NCBI RefSeq assembly: GCF_008274805.1
Contig: NZ_CP022579.1
Location: forward strand, 3,348,001 to 3,412,000
Direction of reading: 5' to 3'
Length of the DNA stretch: 64,000 nucleotides
From: Oryzomicrobium terrae
Lineage (GTDB): Bacteria > Pseudomonadota > Gammaproteobacteria > Burkholderiales > Rhodocyclaceae
A model generated the notes under the pieces. The model ran no database searches, had not been told where the DNA came from, and was given only the letters and a program-made list of their open reading frames with translations. Positions 19,328 through 30,859 of the stretch are shown here, one piece after another (positions within the stretch are counted from its first letter, which is position 1; each line of letters begins with the position of its first letter). Made by a program: the position numbers and the translations under genes.

Positions 19328-22300
19328 ATGCCCAACGAGTTCGAGGTGTTTGATATCGGCCCCCTCACCTGGGTGAAGGGTGAAATCGACCAGGCCCTGG
19401 ACCGGGCCAAGGCGGCCCTGGAAACCGCCGCCAGTGCGGCGGACGCCACCCAGGTCAAGTTCGCCCGCACCCACCTGCACCAGGTGCAGGGAGCCCTGGC
19501 CATCGTCGGCCTGGACGGGGTGACCCGTTTCGCCGAAGCCGCCGAAGCCTACTTCGCCGTGCTCGAAGGCGGCGAAGGCGCGCCCGGCGGCGAACACCTC
19601 GACCTGGCCCTGAAGGCCATCGAGGCCATCCGCCACTACCTGGACGGCCTGCTCGACGGCGCCCCGGACCAGCCCCTCAAGCTGTTGCCCCTCTACCAAG
19701 CCCTGGCCGCCGCCCGCGGCGTGCCGGCCGCGGCCACCGAACTGTTCTTCCCCGACCTGACGAAGCGCCCGCCCAAACGCGCCTCGGCCCTGGTTCCGCC
19801 GGACCCCGGTGCCGCCCTGCGCGCCGCCCGTGCCCGCTACCAGCGCGGCCTGCTCGGCTGGATCCGCGGCCAGGGCATGGCCCAGAACGTCGGTGCCGCC
19901 GACATGCGCGACGCGGTGCGGGCCATCGAGGCGATGCAGGACACCCCGGTCACCCGCACCTTCTGGTGGGTGGCCCTGGGCTTTCTCGCCGCCCTGGCCG
20001 AGGGTGACCTGCCCAAGGACGCCGAAACCAACGGTCTGCTGACGCGCATCGACCAGCAGATCAAGCGCCTCATCGAAGGGTCGCGCACCGTGGCCGAGCG
20101 CCTCCAGCGCGACGTGCTGTATGCCCTCACCCGAGCCAGCGACAAGGCCCCGGAAGCCAAGGCGGCCCGCGCCCTGTACAACCTGGACGACGCCTCGCTG
20201 CGCGACATCGACACTCCGGCCCCGGAGACCGGCACCCTGCGCCGGGCCAAGGAAGCCGTGGCCGAAGCCGAGGAGGCCTGGGGCAAGTTCTGCGCCGGGC
20301 ACAGCGCCGCCCTGGCCGTGTTCCGCGACAAGGCCAGCCTGTTCGCCCAGACGGTCGAAGGCCTGGCCCAGACCGACTACCGCCGCCTCGCCCAGGCCAT
20401 CCAGGCCGGCGCCCGCTGGCTGGTCGACGAGCCCGCCCGGCACAGCGAGCCCCTGGCCATGGAAATGGCCACCGCCCTGCTGCTCGCCGACGTGGCCCAG
20501 GAAAACTATGCCCGCCTGGGCAGCGACTTCGCCCACCAGGTAGACGTCACCGTCGCCCGCCTGCATGCCTGCATGGCCGGCACGCCCCCCGCCGAAGGGG
20601 CCGAAGTCCCCGAGCTGGACGAGATGTCCCGGCTGGCCCAGGAAAAACTGCTGCTCTCCCAGGTTGCCCGGGAAATGCAGAGCAACCTGCTGCAGATCGA
20701 GCAGACCCTCGACACCTTCTTCCGCGACCCCGGCCATCGCGCCGACCTGCCCGGCGTCCAGCCCCTGATCAAGCAGGTGGCCGGCGCCCTGGCCATGCTC
20801 GGCCAGCTGTCGGCGGTGCGGGCGATCAACGAATGCGGCACCACCGTGGCCGGTTTCGCCGCCAGCGAGGCCCCCCCCGACCCGGCCACCTGCGAGCAGG
20901 TCGCCGGAACCCTGTCGGCCCTGGGTTTCTTCATCGACACCCTGCCCCGGGAGCTGGCCCGCCAGGACAGCGGCAGCAAGAAACGCAAGGGCGGCCCCGA
21001 TTTCGACACCTTCGTCCAGGGCCTCGGCCCCCGACAGGCAATGCCGGCCGACGCCGAACCGGCCACGGTGGAAGAAGAGATCGCCCTGCAGACCAAGGAA
21101 ACCCAGGCCCTGCTGGATGCGGTCAAGGCCCAGCCGGAAGACGAATCCCTGCGCCAGGAGCTCAAGCAGAACCTCAAGTCCCTGCAAAAGGACGCCGACC
21201 TGGTGGCCGACGTGGCCCTGGGCCAGCAGGCCCAGGCCGTGCTCACCGCTCTGGACGGACTGACTCCGCCGCCGGCGGAAAACACTCCCAGCGACGACAG
21301 CGCCGGGGTCACCTGGGACCCGACGGTTTCCCTGATTTCCCTGGAAGCGGCCAACTTCGCCCCGGCCCCGGCGGCCCCTTCGGCGGCTACCCTCAAGCTG
21401 CTCTCCGCCAGCGACGAGGAGATCGACGCCGAGCTGCTGGACATCTTCCTCGAAGAGGCCAAGGAAGTCCTGGCCACCTACCGGGAACAGCTCGACACCC
21501 TGCACCGCGAACCGGGCAACGTCGAGGTGCTCACCGTCATCCGCCGCAACGTCCATACCCTCAAGGGCAGCGGCCGCATGGTCGGCCTCAAGGACTTCGG
21601 CGAAACCGCCTGGTCAATCGAGCAGGTGCTCAACCTCTGGCTGCGCCAGGAGCACCCGGTCGGGGCCACCCTGTTCGACCTGCTCGAACAGGCCCACACC
21701 CTGTTCGCCGAATGGGTGCGCCATCTGGACGCCCACGACCACATGGCGCCGGACCCGGCCGACCTGATGGCCTTCGCCGAAGCCATGCGCCAGCAGGGCC
21801 CGGCCTGTACCGGCGCGCCGCTGGCGGCCGCGCCCGAAGAAGCACCCGCGGCCCCGGTGGCGGACAGCGCCGACACCAGCCCCCTGGAGACCACCGCCCC
21901 CGCGCCGGAGATGACCATCGAGCTCCCCGAGCTCGACATGGCCATGGACGCGGCCGAACCGCCGGCAACGGCAGCGGCCAGCGATACCCCCGCAGCGGCG
22001 GAAGGCGGCGCCTACGGCCCGCCGCCCACCCAGACCCTGACCATCTCGCCGACCCTCTACCAGATCTTCCTCGAGGAGGCCCAGTCCCACCTGCAGGTGT
22101 TGCGCCAGGGCATGGACCATCTGCTCGCCCATCCGGCCGACGGCCTGCCCGGCGGCATCGAGCGGGCCGCCCACACCCTGGGCGGCATCGCCGGCACCCT
22201 CGGGCTGACCTCGATCAACCGCCTCGGCATCGCCCTGGAGCACGCCCTGCTGCGCCGCTCCCATGCCGCCCAGCCGGACGACCCGACCGCCCTGGCCACC

Positions 22301-25300
22301 CTGGCCGGCGCCGTCGCCGCCCTGGAAGAGATGGTCGCCCGGGTGGCCGACCACACGCCGCCGCCGGCCCGCCCCGAGCTGGAAATGGCAGTGGACGAGC
22401 TGTACTCCCTGTCGGCCAGCCGGGTTGGCCCCGTCAGCCTGGAAGGCTATGCCGCCCTGGACAGCGACGTCGCCGATTTCCGCAGCGAAGTGGCTGGCCC
22501 GAGCAGCGCGGCAGCCCCCGTCGATCCCTTCGACCAGCCGGAACTGGAAGTGGACGCCGGCCTGGAGCTGGATCTGGACATGGATCTGGGCGACCTCGGC
22601 GCCGACCTGCCGCCCCTGGCGGCCGCAGGGGAACCCAGTACCGAGCCCGACCCAGCGGCCGGCGAAGCGCCTGCAGCGGATGAAACGTCCGCGACGCCGG
22701 ACTCCGGCGAACCCGCCGCCACCGTGCAGCCCCTGGAGTGCCCGCCCCGCGTCGCCGCTCTGGACGGCATCGACGAAACCACCGAAATCACCCGTCCCGG
22801 CGGCGCCCCCAGCGGCCGCATCAGCGCCGCGCCCGTCCCGGCGGCGCCCCCAGCGGCCGAGGTGGCCGCCGCCCTGCTGCCGCCGGACACGCCGGATCAG
22901 GACCTGCTGCCGATCTTCCTTGAGGAAGCCCAGGAACTGGTTGCCGCCATCGCCACCGAGCTGCGCCACTGGCGCCAGTCCCCGGCCGATCCCGAACGGC
23001 AGAACGCCCTGTTCCGTCTGCTGCACACCCTCAAGGGCAGCGCCCGCATGGCCGGCGCCTTCTCCCTGGGCGAACTGACCCACGGCCTCGAATCCCGGGT
23101 CGAACTGGCCGCCGGCATCACCCCCGTCGCCCCGGCTTACCTGGACGAACTGGAAGGGGCCTTCGACCTGATCGCCCAACAGGTCGAACGGATTGCCAGC
23201 GGCGCCCCCGGCGAAACGGTGGCCCCGCCGGTCTATCGCCAACCGCCCCAGGGCGCCGCCGTCGCCCCCGCGGCGCCGGCCACCCCGTCGGCCAGCGCTG
23301 ACGCGATGCCGATCGAGGCGCTCCCGGCCACGCCGGCCGAAGCCGCACCCGCCGCCGCCACCACGCCGACTCCGGGCGCACCGGGCACCGACGGCGCGGC
23401 GGTGGACGAAAGCGAAGAGCGGCGCCGCGAGCCGCGCGCCCCCGCCAAGGCCGGCGAGGCCGACACCGACGCTGCCGGCCGCTCGACCCTGCGGGTGCGC
23501 GCCGACCTGGTGGACCGCCTGGTCAACGAGGCCGGCGAAATCGCCATCGCCCGCTCCCGGATCGAAGGCGAGATGCGCGCCCTGAAAGGCTCGCTGCTCG
23601 ACCTGACCGAAAACGTCATCCGCCTGCGCCGCCAGCTGCGCGAGATCGAGATTCAGGCCGAAACCCAGATCCAGGCCAACCAAGTGGTCAGCGACGCCAG
23701 CAAGCCCGACTTCGACCCCCTGGAACTGGACCGCTTCACCCGCTTCCAGGAACTGACGCGGATGATGGCCGAATCGGTCAACGACGTGGCCACGGTGCAG
23801 CAAAGCCTGCTGAAGAACCTGGACGACGCCAACTCGGCCCTCAACGCCCAGTCGCGCCTCACCCGGGAACTGCAGCAGGCCCTGCTCACGGTGCGCATGG
23901 TGCCCTTCGGCAGCCAGGCCGACCGGCTTTACCGCCTGGTGCGCCAGACCGCCCGGGAGCTGGACAAGAAGGCCGCCCTGGACATCCAGGGCGCCCAGGT
24001 GGAACTCGACCGGGGCGTGCTCGAACGCATGCTCGCCCCCCTCGAACACATGCTGCGCAATGCCGTCGCCCACGGTCTGGAAACCCCGGCCGAGCGCATC
24101 GCCCTGGGCAAGCCGGAAACCGGCCAGCTGACCCTCAAGGTCACCCAGGAAGGCAACGAGATCCACATCACCCTGAGCGACGACGGTCCCGGCATCAACC
24201 TCGCCCGGGTGCGCGAAAAAGCCCTGGCTGCCGGCCTGATCGCCCCGGCCGAGGCCGACGACCCGCAGCGCCTGGTGGCCTGCATCTTCGAGCCCGGCTT
24301 CTCCACCGCCAGCGAAGTGTCCCGGGTGGCCGGGCGCGGCGTCGGCATGGACGTGGTCAAGACCGAGGTGGAAACCCTGGGCGGCCGGGTCGAGGTGGCC
24401 AGCGAGGCCGGCCGCGGCTCCCGCTTCAACATCTACCTGCCCCTCACCCTGGCGGTCACCCAGGCCCTGCTGGTGCGTGTCGGCACCCGCCGCTACGCCA
24501 TCCCCTCGGCCATGATCGAACAGGTCCAGGAGCTCAAGGCCGAGGTGTTCGCCCGCATCCGCGAGGCCGGCCACACCAGCTGGCTGGACAACGATTACCC
24601 CTACCACTTCCTGCCCCACCTGCTCGGCGAACGCGAGGCCCTCCCCGAACCGCACCGGCTCAACTGGCTGCTGCTGCTGAAGAGCGGCGCCCAGCGCATT
24701 GCCCTGCAAGTCGATGAACTGGCCGGCAACCAGGAAATCGTGGTCAAGAACGTCGGGCCCCAACTGGCCCGGGTGGTGGGCATCGACGGCGCCACGGTGC
24801 TCGGCGACGGCGAGATCGTGCTGATCCTCAACCCGGTGGCCCTGGCCCTCCAGGCGGCCAACCGCCCCCTGGCGGCCGCCGCACCCGCCGTAGCCGTAGC
24901 CGGCGAGGCGCCAGCGACCGTGGCGGCCCCGGCGGCGGCCAGCTCCGCTACCCTGCCGACGGTGATGGTGGTGGACGACTCGATGACGGTGCGCAAGATC
25001 ACCGGCCGCTTGATGGCCCGGGAGGGTTACCACGTGCTCACCGCCAAGGACGGCGTGGATGCCCTGGAGCAGATGCTCGACGTGATCCCCGACGTGCTGC
25101 TGGTGGACATCGAGATGCCGCGCATGGACGGCTTCGACCTGACCCGCAACGTGCGCGCCGACGAGCGCCTGCGCGACATCCCGATCATCATGATCACCTC
25201 GCGCACCGCCGACAAGCACCGCAACCACGCCTTCGAGCTGGGGGTGAACCACTACCTGGGCAAGCCCTACCAGGAAGAGGAACTGACCCGGCTGGTGGCC

Positions 25301-25327
25301 GAGAGCGTCGCCCAGCACCGCCGCTGA
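19328..25327 (+). CDS. chpA: Hybrid chemosensory histidine kinase ChpA (PilL)
   Basis: 1999 residues, the kinase of the Pil-Chp system. The N-terminal ~640 residues are helical, FimL/HPt-like but without a clear phospho-His. Three HPt modules keep the His-containing motif: HTLKGSGRM (His 743), HTLGGIAGT (His 949) and HTLKGSARM (His 1233). Long Ala/Pro/Glu-rich linkers separate them. The CheA core follows: dimerisation region, N box LRNAVAHGLETPAER, G boxes DDGPGINLARV and GRGVGMDVVKTEVETLGGR, then a CheW-like domain. A C-terminal receiver has Asp1927 in LLVDIEMPRMDG and Lys in YLGKPY. Pseudomonas ChpA has more Xpt modules, so this is a reduced version. No pilK/chpB methylation genes follow. 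Confidence 0.95.
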   Translation: MPNEFEVFDIGPLTWVKGEIDQALDRAKAALETAASAADATQVKFARTHLHQVQGALAIVGLDGVTRFAEAAEAYFAVLEGGEGAPGGEHLDLALKAIEAIRHYLDGLLDGAPDQPLKLLPLYQALAAARGVPAAATELFFPDLTKRPPKRASALVPPDPGAALRAARARYQRGLLGWIRGQGMAQNVGAADMRDAVRAIEAMQDTPVTRTFWWVALGFLAALAEGDLPKDAETNGLLTRIDQQIKRLIEGSRTVAERLQRDVLYALTRASDKAPEAKAARALYNLDDASLRDIDTPAPETGTLRRAKEAVAEAEEAWGKFCAGHSAALAVFRDKASLFAQTVEGLAQTDYRRLAQAIQAGARWLVDEPARHSEPLAMEMATALLLADVAQENYARLGSDFAHQVDVTVARLHACMAGTPPAEGAEVPELDEMSRLAQEKLLLSQVAREMQSNLLQIEQTLDTFFRDPGHRADLPGVQPLIKQVAGALAMLGQLSAVRAINECGTTVAGFAASEAPPDPATCEQVAGTLSALGFFIDTLPRELARQDSGSKKRKGGPDFDTFVQGLGPRQAMPADAEPATVEEEIALQTKETQALLDAVKAQPEDESLRQELKQNLKSLQKDADLVADVALGQQAQAVLTALDGLTPPPAENTPSDDSAGVTWDPTVSLISLEAANFAPAPAAPSAATLKLLSASDEEIDAELLDIFLEEAKEVLATYREQLDTLHREPGNVEVLTVIRRNVHTLKGSGRMVGLKDFGETAWSIEQVLNLWLRQEHPVGATLFDLLEQAHTLFAEWVRHLDAHDHMAPDPADLMAFAEAMRQQGPACTGAPLAAAPEEAPAAPVADSADTSPLETTAPAPEMTIELPELDMAMDAAEPPATAAASDTPAAAEGGAYGPPPTQTLTISPTLYQIFLEEAQSHLQVLRQGMDHLLAHPADGLPGGIERAAHTLGGIAGTLGLTSINRLGIALEHALLRRSHAAQPDDPTALATLAGAVAALEEMVARVADHTPPPARPELEMAVDELYSLSASRVGPVSLEGYAALDSDVADFRSEVAGPSSAAAPVDPFDQPELEVDAGLELDLDMDLGDLGADLPPLAAAGEPSTEPDPAAGEAPAADETSATPDSGEPAATVQPLECPPRVAALDGIDETTEITRPGGAPSGRISAAPVPAAPPAAEVAAALLPPDTPDQDLLPIFLEEAQELVAAIATELRHWRQSPADPERQNALFRLLHTLKGSARMAGAFSLGELTHGLESRVELAAGITPVAPAYLDELEGAFDLIAQQVERIASGAPGETVAPPVYRQPPQGAAVAPAAPATPSASADAMPIEALPATPAEAAPAAATTPTPGAPGTDGAAVDESEERRREPRAPAKAGEADTDAAGRSTLRVRADLVDRLVNEAGEIAIARSRIEGEMRALKGSLLDLTENVIRLRRQLREIEIQAETQIQANQVVSDASKPDFDPLELDRFTRFQELTRMMAESVNDVATVQQSLLKNLDDANSALNAQSRLTRELQQALLTVRMVPFGSQADRLYRLVRQTARELDKKAALDIQGAQVELDRGVLERMLAPLEHMLRNAVAHGLETPAERIALGKPETGQLTLKVTQEGNEIHITLSDDGPGINLARVREKALAAGLIAPAEADDPQRLVACIFEPGFSTASEVSRVAGRGVGMDVVKTEVETLGGRVEVASEAGRGSRFNIYLPLTLAVTQALLVRVGTRRYAIPSAMIEQVQELKAEVFARIREAGHTSWLDNDYPYHFLPHLLGEREALPEPHRLNWLLLLKSGAQRIALQVDELAGNQEIVVKNVGPQLARVVGIDGATVLGDGEIVLILNPVALALQAANRPLAAAAPAVAVAGEAPATVAAPAAASSATLPTVMVVDDSMTVRKITGRLMAREGYHVLTAKDGVDALEQMLDVIPDVLLVDIEMPRMDGFDLTRNVRADERLRDIPIIMITSRTADKHRNHAFELGVNHYLGKPYQEEELTRLVAESVAQHRR

Positions 25328-25345
25328 ACGCTCCTCCCCCCGCGC

Positions 25346-25375
25346 CCCGCCGCCTGGATTTTTTCTGGCGGCGGG
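25346..25375 (+). terminator. Hairpin directly after chpA
   Basis: A 9-bp perfect stem (CCCGCCGCC / GGCGGCGGG) with a loop containing six T residues starts 18 bp after the chpA stop. It lacks a T tail, so it may act more as a 3' stabiliser than a terminator. Confidence 0.5.
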
Positions 25376-25377
25376 CC

Positions 25378-25442
25378 AAACCCCGCGCCAGTAGCCATTC
25401 TTCAGCCATACCCTGCGGAAAGGCACGACTGGCGCGGCGTTT
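25378..25442. repeat. REP-like inverted repeat
   Basis: Arms AAACCCCGCGCCAGT (25378-25392) and ACTGGCGCGGCGTTT (25428-25442) are complementary with one mismatch, about 35 bases apart. The right arm sits inside AAGGCACGACTGGCGCGG, which matches the repeat core at 11963. The left arm is identical to the arm plus loop of the hairpin at 38162. The 415-bp gap 25328-25742 holds this repeat, the hairpins on either side of it and no gene. Confidence 0.6.
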
Positions 25443-25458
25443 CAGACCTACCCCACGA

Positions 25459-25493
25459 AACGCCCCGCCCAGCCTAGTGTTCGGCGGGGCGTT
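25459..25493. terminator. Bidirectional terminator between chpA and modC
   Basis: An 11-bp perfect stem (AACGCCCCGCC / GGCGGGGCGTT) with a 13-base loop, followed by GTTTTGG on the plus strand. It lies between the convergent chpA and mod operons. Confidence 0.7.
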
Positions 25494-25742
25494 GTTTTGG
25501 CGGCCGTCGCCACGGCGGGCAAAACCGGGTCCGACCCGACGTGCCCGGCGGTGCGGAAACGGAGCGGCAGAAGCCACGCCGTCCGCTGTCGGCGGCTGCG
25601 GCAATCCCCGCGCCTGTAATTCCCGCGCCCATTGTTCCGTTCATCCCGAGTATTCACTGCGGCAGCCACGCCAAGCCCCGGGACGGCCGTGGCCCAACCC
25701 GGCCATCGGCCCGGGAGCGGAATCCCCGCCGGGCACCACGCC

Positions 25743-26888
25743 TCAAGCGAGCAGCGCCACCGCCTTGATCTGCACCCACACCGGCTTGCCCGGAGCCAGG
25801 CCGAGCTGGTCCCGGGAGCGCCGGGTGATGCGCGCCAGCAGGGGCGTACCGCCGGCATCGAGGCGCACCAGGACGTGGGCCGAAGTGTCAGTGTCGGCGT
25901 CGGCCACGGCGGTGACCGTGGCGAGCAGGCGGTTGAGGATCGACGAATCCCGCTCCGCCGACAGGCTCAGGCTCACGTCCCGAGCCCGCACCTGGAAGCG
26001 CAGGCGGCGTCCGACGGGCACCTCGCGGTGGGCGACGTGGACGCTGCCGCCGGGGAAGGTGAGGCGCAGCAGGTGGTAGGCGGCGTCGAATTCCGCCGCC
26101 GTGCCTTCGATCACCACCCCGGCGTCGTCGGCGAAGGCGGTGGGCAGGTCGAGGCGTGCCAGGGTGTCGCGCAACGGGCCGCTGGCGGCCACCTGGCCGT
26201 CCTGGAGCAGCACCAGGTGGTCGGCCAGGCGCGCCACCTCGTCCGGGGAATGGCTGACGTAGAGCACCGGAATCTCCAGTTCGTCGTGCAGCCGCTCCAG
26301 GTAGGGCAGGATTTCGGCCTTGCGCTGGAAGTCCAGGGCCGCCAGGGGCTCGTCCATGAGCAGCAGGCGCGGCCGGGTGAGCAGGGCCCGGGCGATGGCG
26401 GCTCGCTGCCTCTCGCCGCCGGACAGCCGGTCGGGCAGACGGTCGAGCAGGGGGGCGATGCCGAGCAGGTCGGCGGTCTGCTCCAGGTCGGCGCGCCGCG
26501 CCGCCGCCCCCACCCCGGCCAAGGCGCGCTTCTGGCCGAATTCCAGGTTGCGCCGCACGGTCAGGTGGGGGAACAGGCTGGCCTCCTGAAAGACGTAACC
26601 CAGGGGCCGCCGGTGGGCGGGCAGGAAGCGGTCGCCGTCCTGCCAGACCTCGCCGTTCACCGCCAGGTAGGCGCCGGGGTGGCGCTCCAGGCCGGCGATG
26701 GCGCGCAATAGGGTGGTCTTGCCCGAGCCGGAGCGGCCGAACAGGGCGGTGACGCCGCGGCCGGGCAGGGTCAGGTCGGCCGCCAGGGCGAAGCCCGGGT
26801 AGGCGATGGCGAAACGAGCGCGGATCACCTCCCCGAGCAGGCGGGAATCGGCAGGGGCAAAAGGTACGGTCATCGCGTCAACCGACAT
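25743..26888 (-). CDS. modC: Molybdate ABC transporter ATP-binding protein
   Basis: 381 residues. The ATPase domain has Walker [10 protein letters not shown], signature LSGGERQR and Walker [13 protein letters not shown]. The C-terminal part has the Mop/TOBE domain typical of ModC ([25 protein letters not shown]). The ATG at 26888 overlaps the modB stop; ATG 26873 (MTVPFAP) five bases beyond that stop is an equal candidate. It drives ATP-dependent molybdate import with ModB. It is last in the modE-A-B-C run. Confidence 0.95.
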   Translation of the reverse strand: MSVDAMTVPFAPADSRLLGEVIRARFAIAYPGFALAADLTLPGRGVTALFGRSGSGKTTLLRAIAGLERHPGAYLAVNGEVWQDGDRFLPAHRRPLGYVFQEASLFPHLTVRRNLEFGQKRALAGVGAAARRADLEQTADLLGIAPLLDRLPDRLSGGERQRAAIARALLTRPRLLLMDEPLAALDFQRKAEILPYLERLHDELEIPVLYVSHSPDEVARLADHLVLLQDGQVAASGPLRDTLARLDLPTAFADDAGVVIEGTAAEFDAAYHLLRLTFPGGSVHVAHREVPVGRRLRFQVRARDVSLSLSAERDSSILNRLLATVTAVADADTDTSAHVLVRLDAGGTPLLARITRRSRDQLGLAPGKPVWVQIKAVALLA

Positions 26889-27558
26889 AGGAGCGGCGCG
26901 CCTTGCTGGCGTAGAGGGCGAGCAGCACCAGGAAGCTGAAGACCACCATGCCGCCGGCCAGCCAGTGGGCCTGGGCGTATTCCAGGGCCTCGACGTGGTC
27001 GTAGATCTGCACCGACACCACCCGGGTCTTTTCCGGGATGTTGCCGCCGATCATCAGCACCACGCCGAACTCGCCGACAGTGTGGGCAAAACCGAGGATG
27101 GTGGCGGTGACGAAGCCCGGCCGGGCCAGGGGCAGCACCACGGCGAAGAAGGTGTCCCAGGGACCGGCGCGCAGGGTGGCGGCCACTTCCAGGGGGCGCG
27201 TGCCGATGGCCTCGAAGGCCTGTTGCAGGGGCTGGACGACGAAGGGGGTCGAATACAGCACCGAGGCCACCACCAGGCCGGGGAAGGAAAAGGGCAGCAG
27301 CCCGAGGCCCAGGGCCTGGGTGAGCTGGCCGCCGACGCCGTTGGGGCCGAGCAGCACCAGCAGATAGAAGCCGAGCACCGTGGGCGGCAGCACCAGGGGC
27401 AGGGACACCACGGCGCCGACCACGGCTTTCAGCCGCGACGGGGTGCGGGCCAGCCACCAGGCCACCGGGGTGCCGAGCAGGAGCAGCACGGCGGTGGTGG
27501 TGGCGGCCAGTTCCAGGGTGAGGCGGATCGCCGCCCAGTCGTCGGGGCTGAAGGTCAT
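26878..27558 (-). CDS. modB: Molybdate ABC transporter permease
   Basis: 226 residues from ATG 27558 ([18 protein letters not shown]). Five to six membrane helices; [19 protein letters not shown] and the coupling loop [23 protein letters not shown] are ModB hallmarks, followed by [17 protein letters not shown]. It forms a homodimeric channel in the inner membrane. Start lies 38 bp after modA. Confidence 0.95.
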   Translation of the reverse strand: MTFSPDDWAAIRLTLELAATTTAVLLLLGTPVAWWLARTPSRLKAVVGAVVSLPLVLPPTVLGFYLLVLLGPNGVGGQLTQALGLGLLPFSFPGLVVASVLYSTPFVVQPLQQAFEAIGTRPLEVAATLRAGPWDTFFAVVLPLARPGFVTATILGFAHTVGEFGVVLMIGGNIPEKTRVVSVQIYDHVEALEYAQAHWLAGGMVVFSFLVLLALYASKARRSYVG

Positions 27559-27596
27559 GGCGGGTCGGGGCGCTGCGCGATTGGGTTCCGGGCGCC

Positions 27597-29313
<1,717 letters not shown>

Positions 29314-29333
29314 CCGCGCTTCCTCGTTTCTTT

Positions 29334-29355
29334 GCTATATACGAAACTATATAAC
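29334..29355. promoter_or_regulatory. ModE operator 1 (modE-modABC promoter)
   Basis: On the minus strand the site reads GTTATATA, six bases, TATATAGC. This is very close to the known ModE operator form of two 8-base half-sites separated by six. It lies 21 bp upstream of modE in the divergent modE/mop gap. Confidence 0.8.
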
Positions 29356-29478
29356 AAACCCCCGGTAACGAGCTTCCCCGGCACATTTTCCTCGCCCGGC
29401 ACCCGGCGTTCGCAGTCCAGCAGGGTTGCGTTCACACAATGTTGCTCTCTAGACTGCCGGGCATCGGGCGGACGCTTC

Positions 29479-29500
29479 GTCATCTAGACGGCTGTATAGC
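29479..29500. promoter_or_regulatory. Putative ModE operator 2 (mop promoter)
   Basis: The plus strand reads GTCATCTA, six bases, TGTATAGC, matching 13 of the 16 half-site positions of operator 1 in the same spacing. It lies 41 bp upstream of the molbindin gene, so ModE would control both divergent units. Confidence 0.55.
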
Positions 29501-29540
29501 GAACCACCTACCTTCTTGATCGCCTTGCCCGGGGAATGCC

Positions 29541-29969
29541 ATGCAAGCCAGTGCCCGCAACCGTTTTGCCGGAACCATCAGCGCCGTGCGCGAAGGCGCC
29601 ATCAACAGCGAGATCGAACTCACCACCCCCGGCGGCGATGTCATCGTCGCCGTGGTCACCCAGACCAGCGCCCAGCGTCTCGGGCTGGCCGTAGGCAAGG
29701 AGGCCATCGCCCTGATCAAGGCCCCCTGGGTGATGGTGCTGACCGACGAAGGCGGCATCAAGCTGTCGGCGCGCAACCGCATGGCCGGCACGGTCAGCCG
29801 GCTGATCAAGGGCGCGGTCAACAGCGACGTGGTGATCGCCCTGCCCGGTGGCAGCGCGGTGCATGCGGTGGTGACCAACGACGCCGTGGCCGAACTGGGC
29901 CTCAAGGAAGGGGTGGCCGCCACTGCCCTATTCAAGGCCAGCCACGTCATCCTCGGCGTGTCGGCGTAA
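29541..29969 (+). CDS. mop: Molbindin (two Mop domains)
   Basis: 142 residues made of two tandem Mop modules: SARNRFAGTISAVREGAINSE (start, one residue shorter cited) and SARNRMAGTVSRLIKGAVN in the second half. Each begins with the molybdate-binding Ser-Ala-Arg-Asn and ends with a LFKASHVILGV-type strand. Such cytoplasmic proteins store or buffer molybdate. It is divergent from modE and has a candidate ModE site upstream. A tungstate role is also possible. Confidence 0.93.
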   Translation: MQASARNRFAGTISAVREGAINSEIELTTPGGDVIVAVVTQTSAQRLGLAVGKEAIALIKAPWVMVLTDEGGIKLSARNRMAGTVSRLIKGAVNSDVVIALPGGSAVHAVVTNDAVAELGLKEGVAATALFKASHVILGVSA

Positions 29970-30001
29970 GGCGGCAAAATATGGCGACAAAGAAAAGGAA
30001 G

Positions 30002-30022
30002 CCGCCCTGCAGGCGGTGTTTT
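30002..30022 (+). terminator. Weak terminator after mop
   Basis: A 5-bp GC stem (CCGCC / GGCGG) with a 5-base loop, followed by TGTTTT, lies 32 bp after the molbindin stop. Confidence 0.45.
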
Positions 30023-30033
30023 ACGGCAGGTTG

Positions 30034-30366
30034 CTAGTGCAGCACCGCCAGCACCAGGGAGGCAATGAAGAAGCCCCGGCCCAGGTAGCGGAAGCAATCG
30101 GCCCAGCGCCTGTAGGCGATTTCGTTGTTGCGCCGGTCGTAGTGATCCGCCACAACCGAAAGCATGACCAGGCAAGCGCAGATGAAGGCGCCGTACATCA
30201 CCCAGGCAGGCACGTCGTGCAGATGTAGGCCACGGCGTTTGCCCGGGATATAGAGGTCATTCACCCACAAGCCGTAGCCGCCATAAGCCAGCAACAACAG
30301 CGAAAAGCAGATATTGGCGATCCGTTCCACCGCGGGAATGTGATTAGACGTGTACAAAGACGGCAT
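30034..30366 (-). CDS. Small membrane protein of unknown function
   Basis: 110 residues with three predicted membrane helices: around 16-35 (ANICFSLLLLAYGGYGLW), 53-72 (AWVMYGAFICACLVMLSVVA) and 94-109 (GRGFFIASLVLAVL). A basic loop lies between (RRNNEIAYRRWADCFR). I do not recognise the family. It is transcribed toward mop and shows no operon partner. Confidence 0.6.
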   Translation of the reverse strand: MPSLYTSNHIPAVERIANICFSLLLLAYGGYGLWVNDLYIPGKRRGLHLHDVPAWVMYGAFICACLVMLSVVADHYDRRNNEIAYRRWADCFRYLGRGFFIASLVLAVLH

Positions 30367-30452
30367 GCCGACCCCCTGGCATTGACATTGGCATTTTAGG
30401 GGAGAGGCCGGACCATCGGCTACAATCCGCCTCCCATTCGAAGGAGACTGCC

Positions 30453-30794
30453 ATGTCCCACCCCCTGCCCTGCCCCCAATGCACCCTGGAAAACACCTAC
30501 CCGGACGGCGACAACTTCGTCTGCGCCGACTGCGGGTTTGAATGGCCCCAGGCTGGCGCGGCGGCGGAGGAAGAGGCCGACGCGGTGATCAAGGACGCCA
30601 ATGGCACCGTGCTCAACGACGGCGACGCGGTGGTGCTGATCAAGGACCTGAAGGTGAAGGGCTCCTCCATCGTCCTCAAGCAGGGCTCCAAGGTGAAGAG
30701 CATCCGCCTGGTGAGCGGCGGCGACCACGAGGTGGACTGCAAGCTCGACCAGGGCAATTTCATGCTCAAGGCCTGCTTCCTGAAGAAGGTCTGA
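30453..30794 (+). CDS. yjdM: YjdM/PhnA-family zinc-ribbon protein
   Basis: 113 residues. The N-terminal zinc ribbon has two CxxC pairs (LPCPQCTLE and FVCADCGFEW). The C-terminal beta domain is the PhnA/YjdM signature (VIKDANGTVLNDGDAVVLIKD onward, and GSKVKSIRLV). The family is named for alkylphosphonate use but its real role is unclear. It has its own terminator downstream. Confidence 0.9.
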   Translation: MSHPLPCPQCTLENTYPDGDNFVCADCGFEWPQAGAAAEEEADAVIKDANGTVLNDGDAVVLIKDLKVKGSSIVLKQGSKVKSIRLVSGGDHEVDCKLDQGNFMLKACFLKKV

Positions 30795-30834
30795 GCCGGC
30801 GGGGGCGCCCCCTGCCTCCCGCGCACGTCCCTGC

Positions 30835-30859
30835 AACGCCCTCTCCGGAGGGCGTTTTT
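30835..30859 (+). terminator. Rho-independent terminator after yjdM
   Basis: A 9-bp perfect stem (AACGCCCTC / GAGGGCGTT) with a 4-base loop and a T run (TTTTT overlapping the stem end) lies 41 bp after the yjdM stop. Confidence 0.85.

Noticed and set aside
21614-25426. A 1270-codon open frame on the minus strand opposite chpA, and similar long frames opposite pilJ and the btuB-like gene
   Set aside because: They are antisense shadows produced by high GC in the third codon position. They show low-complexity Gly/His/Gln composition and no family motifs, while the plus-strand genes have clear domains.
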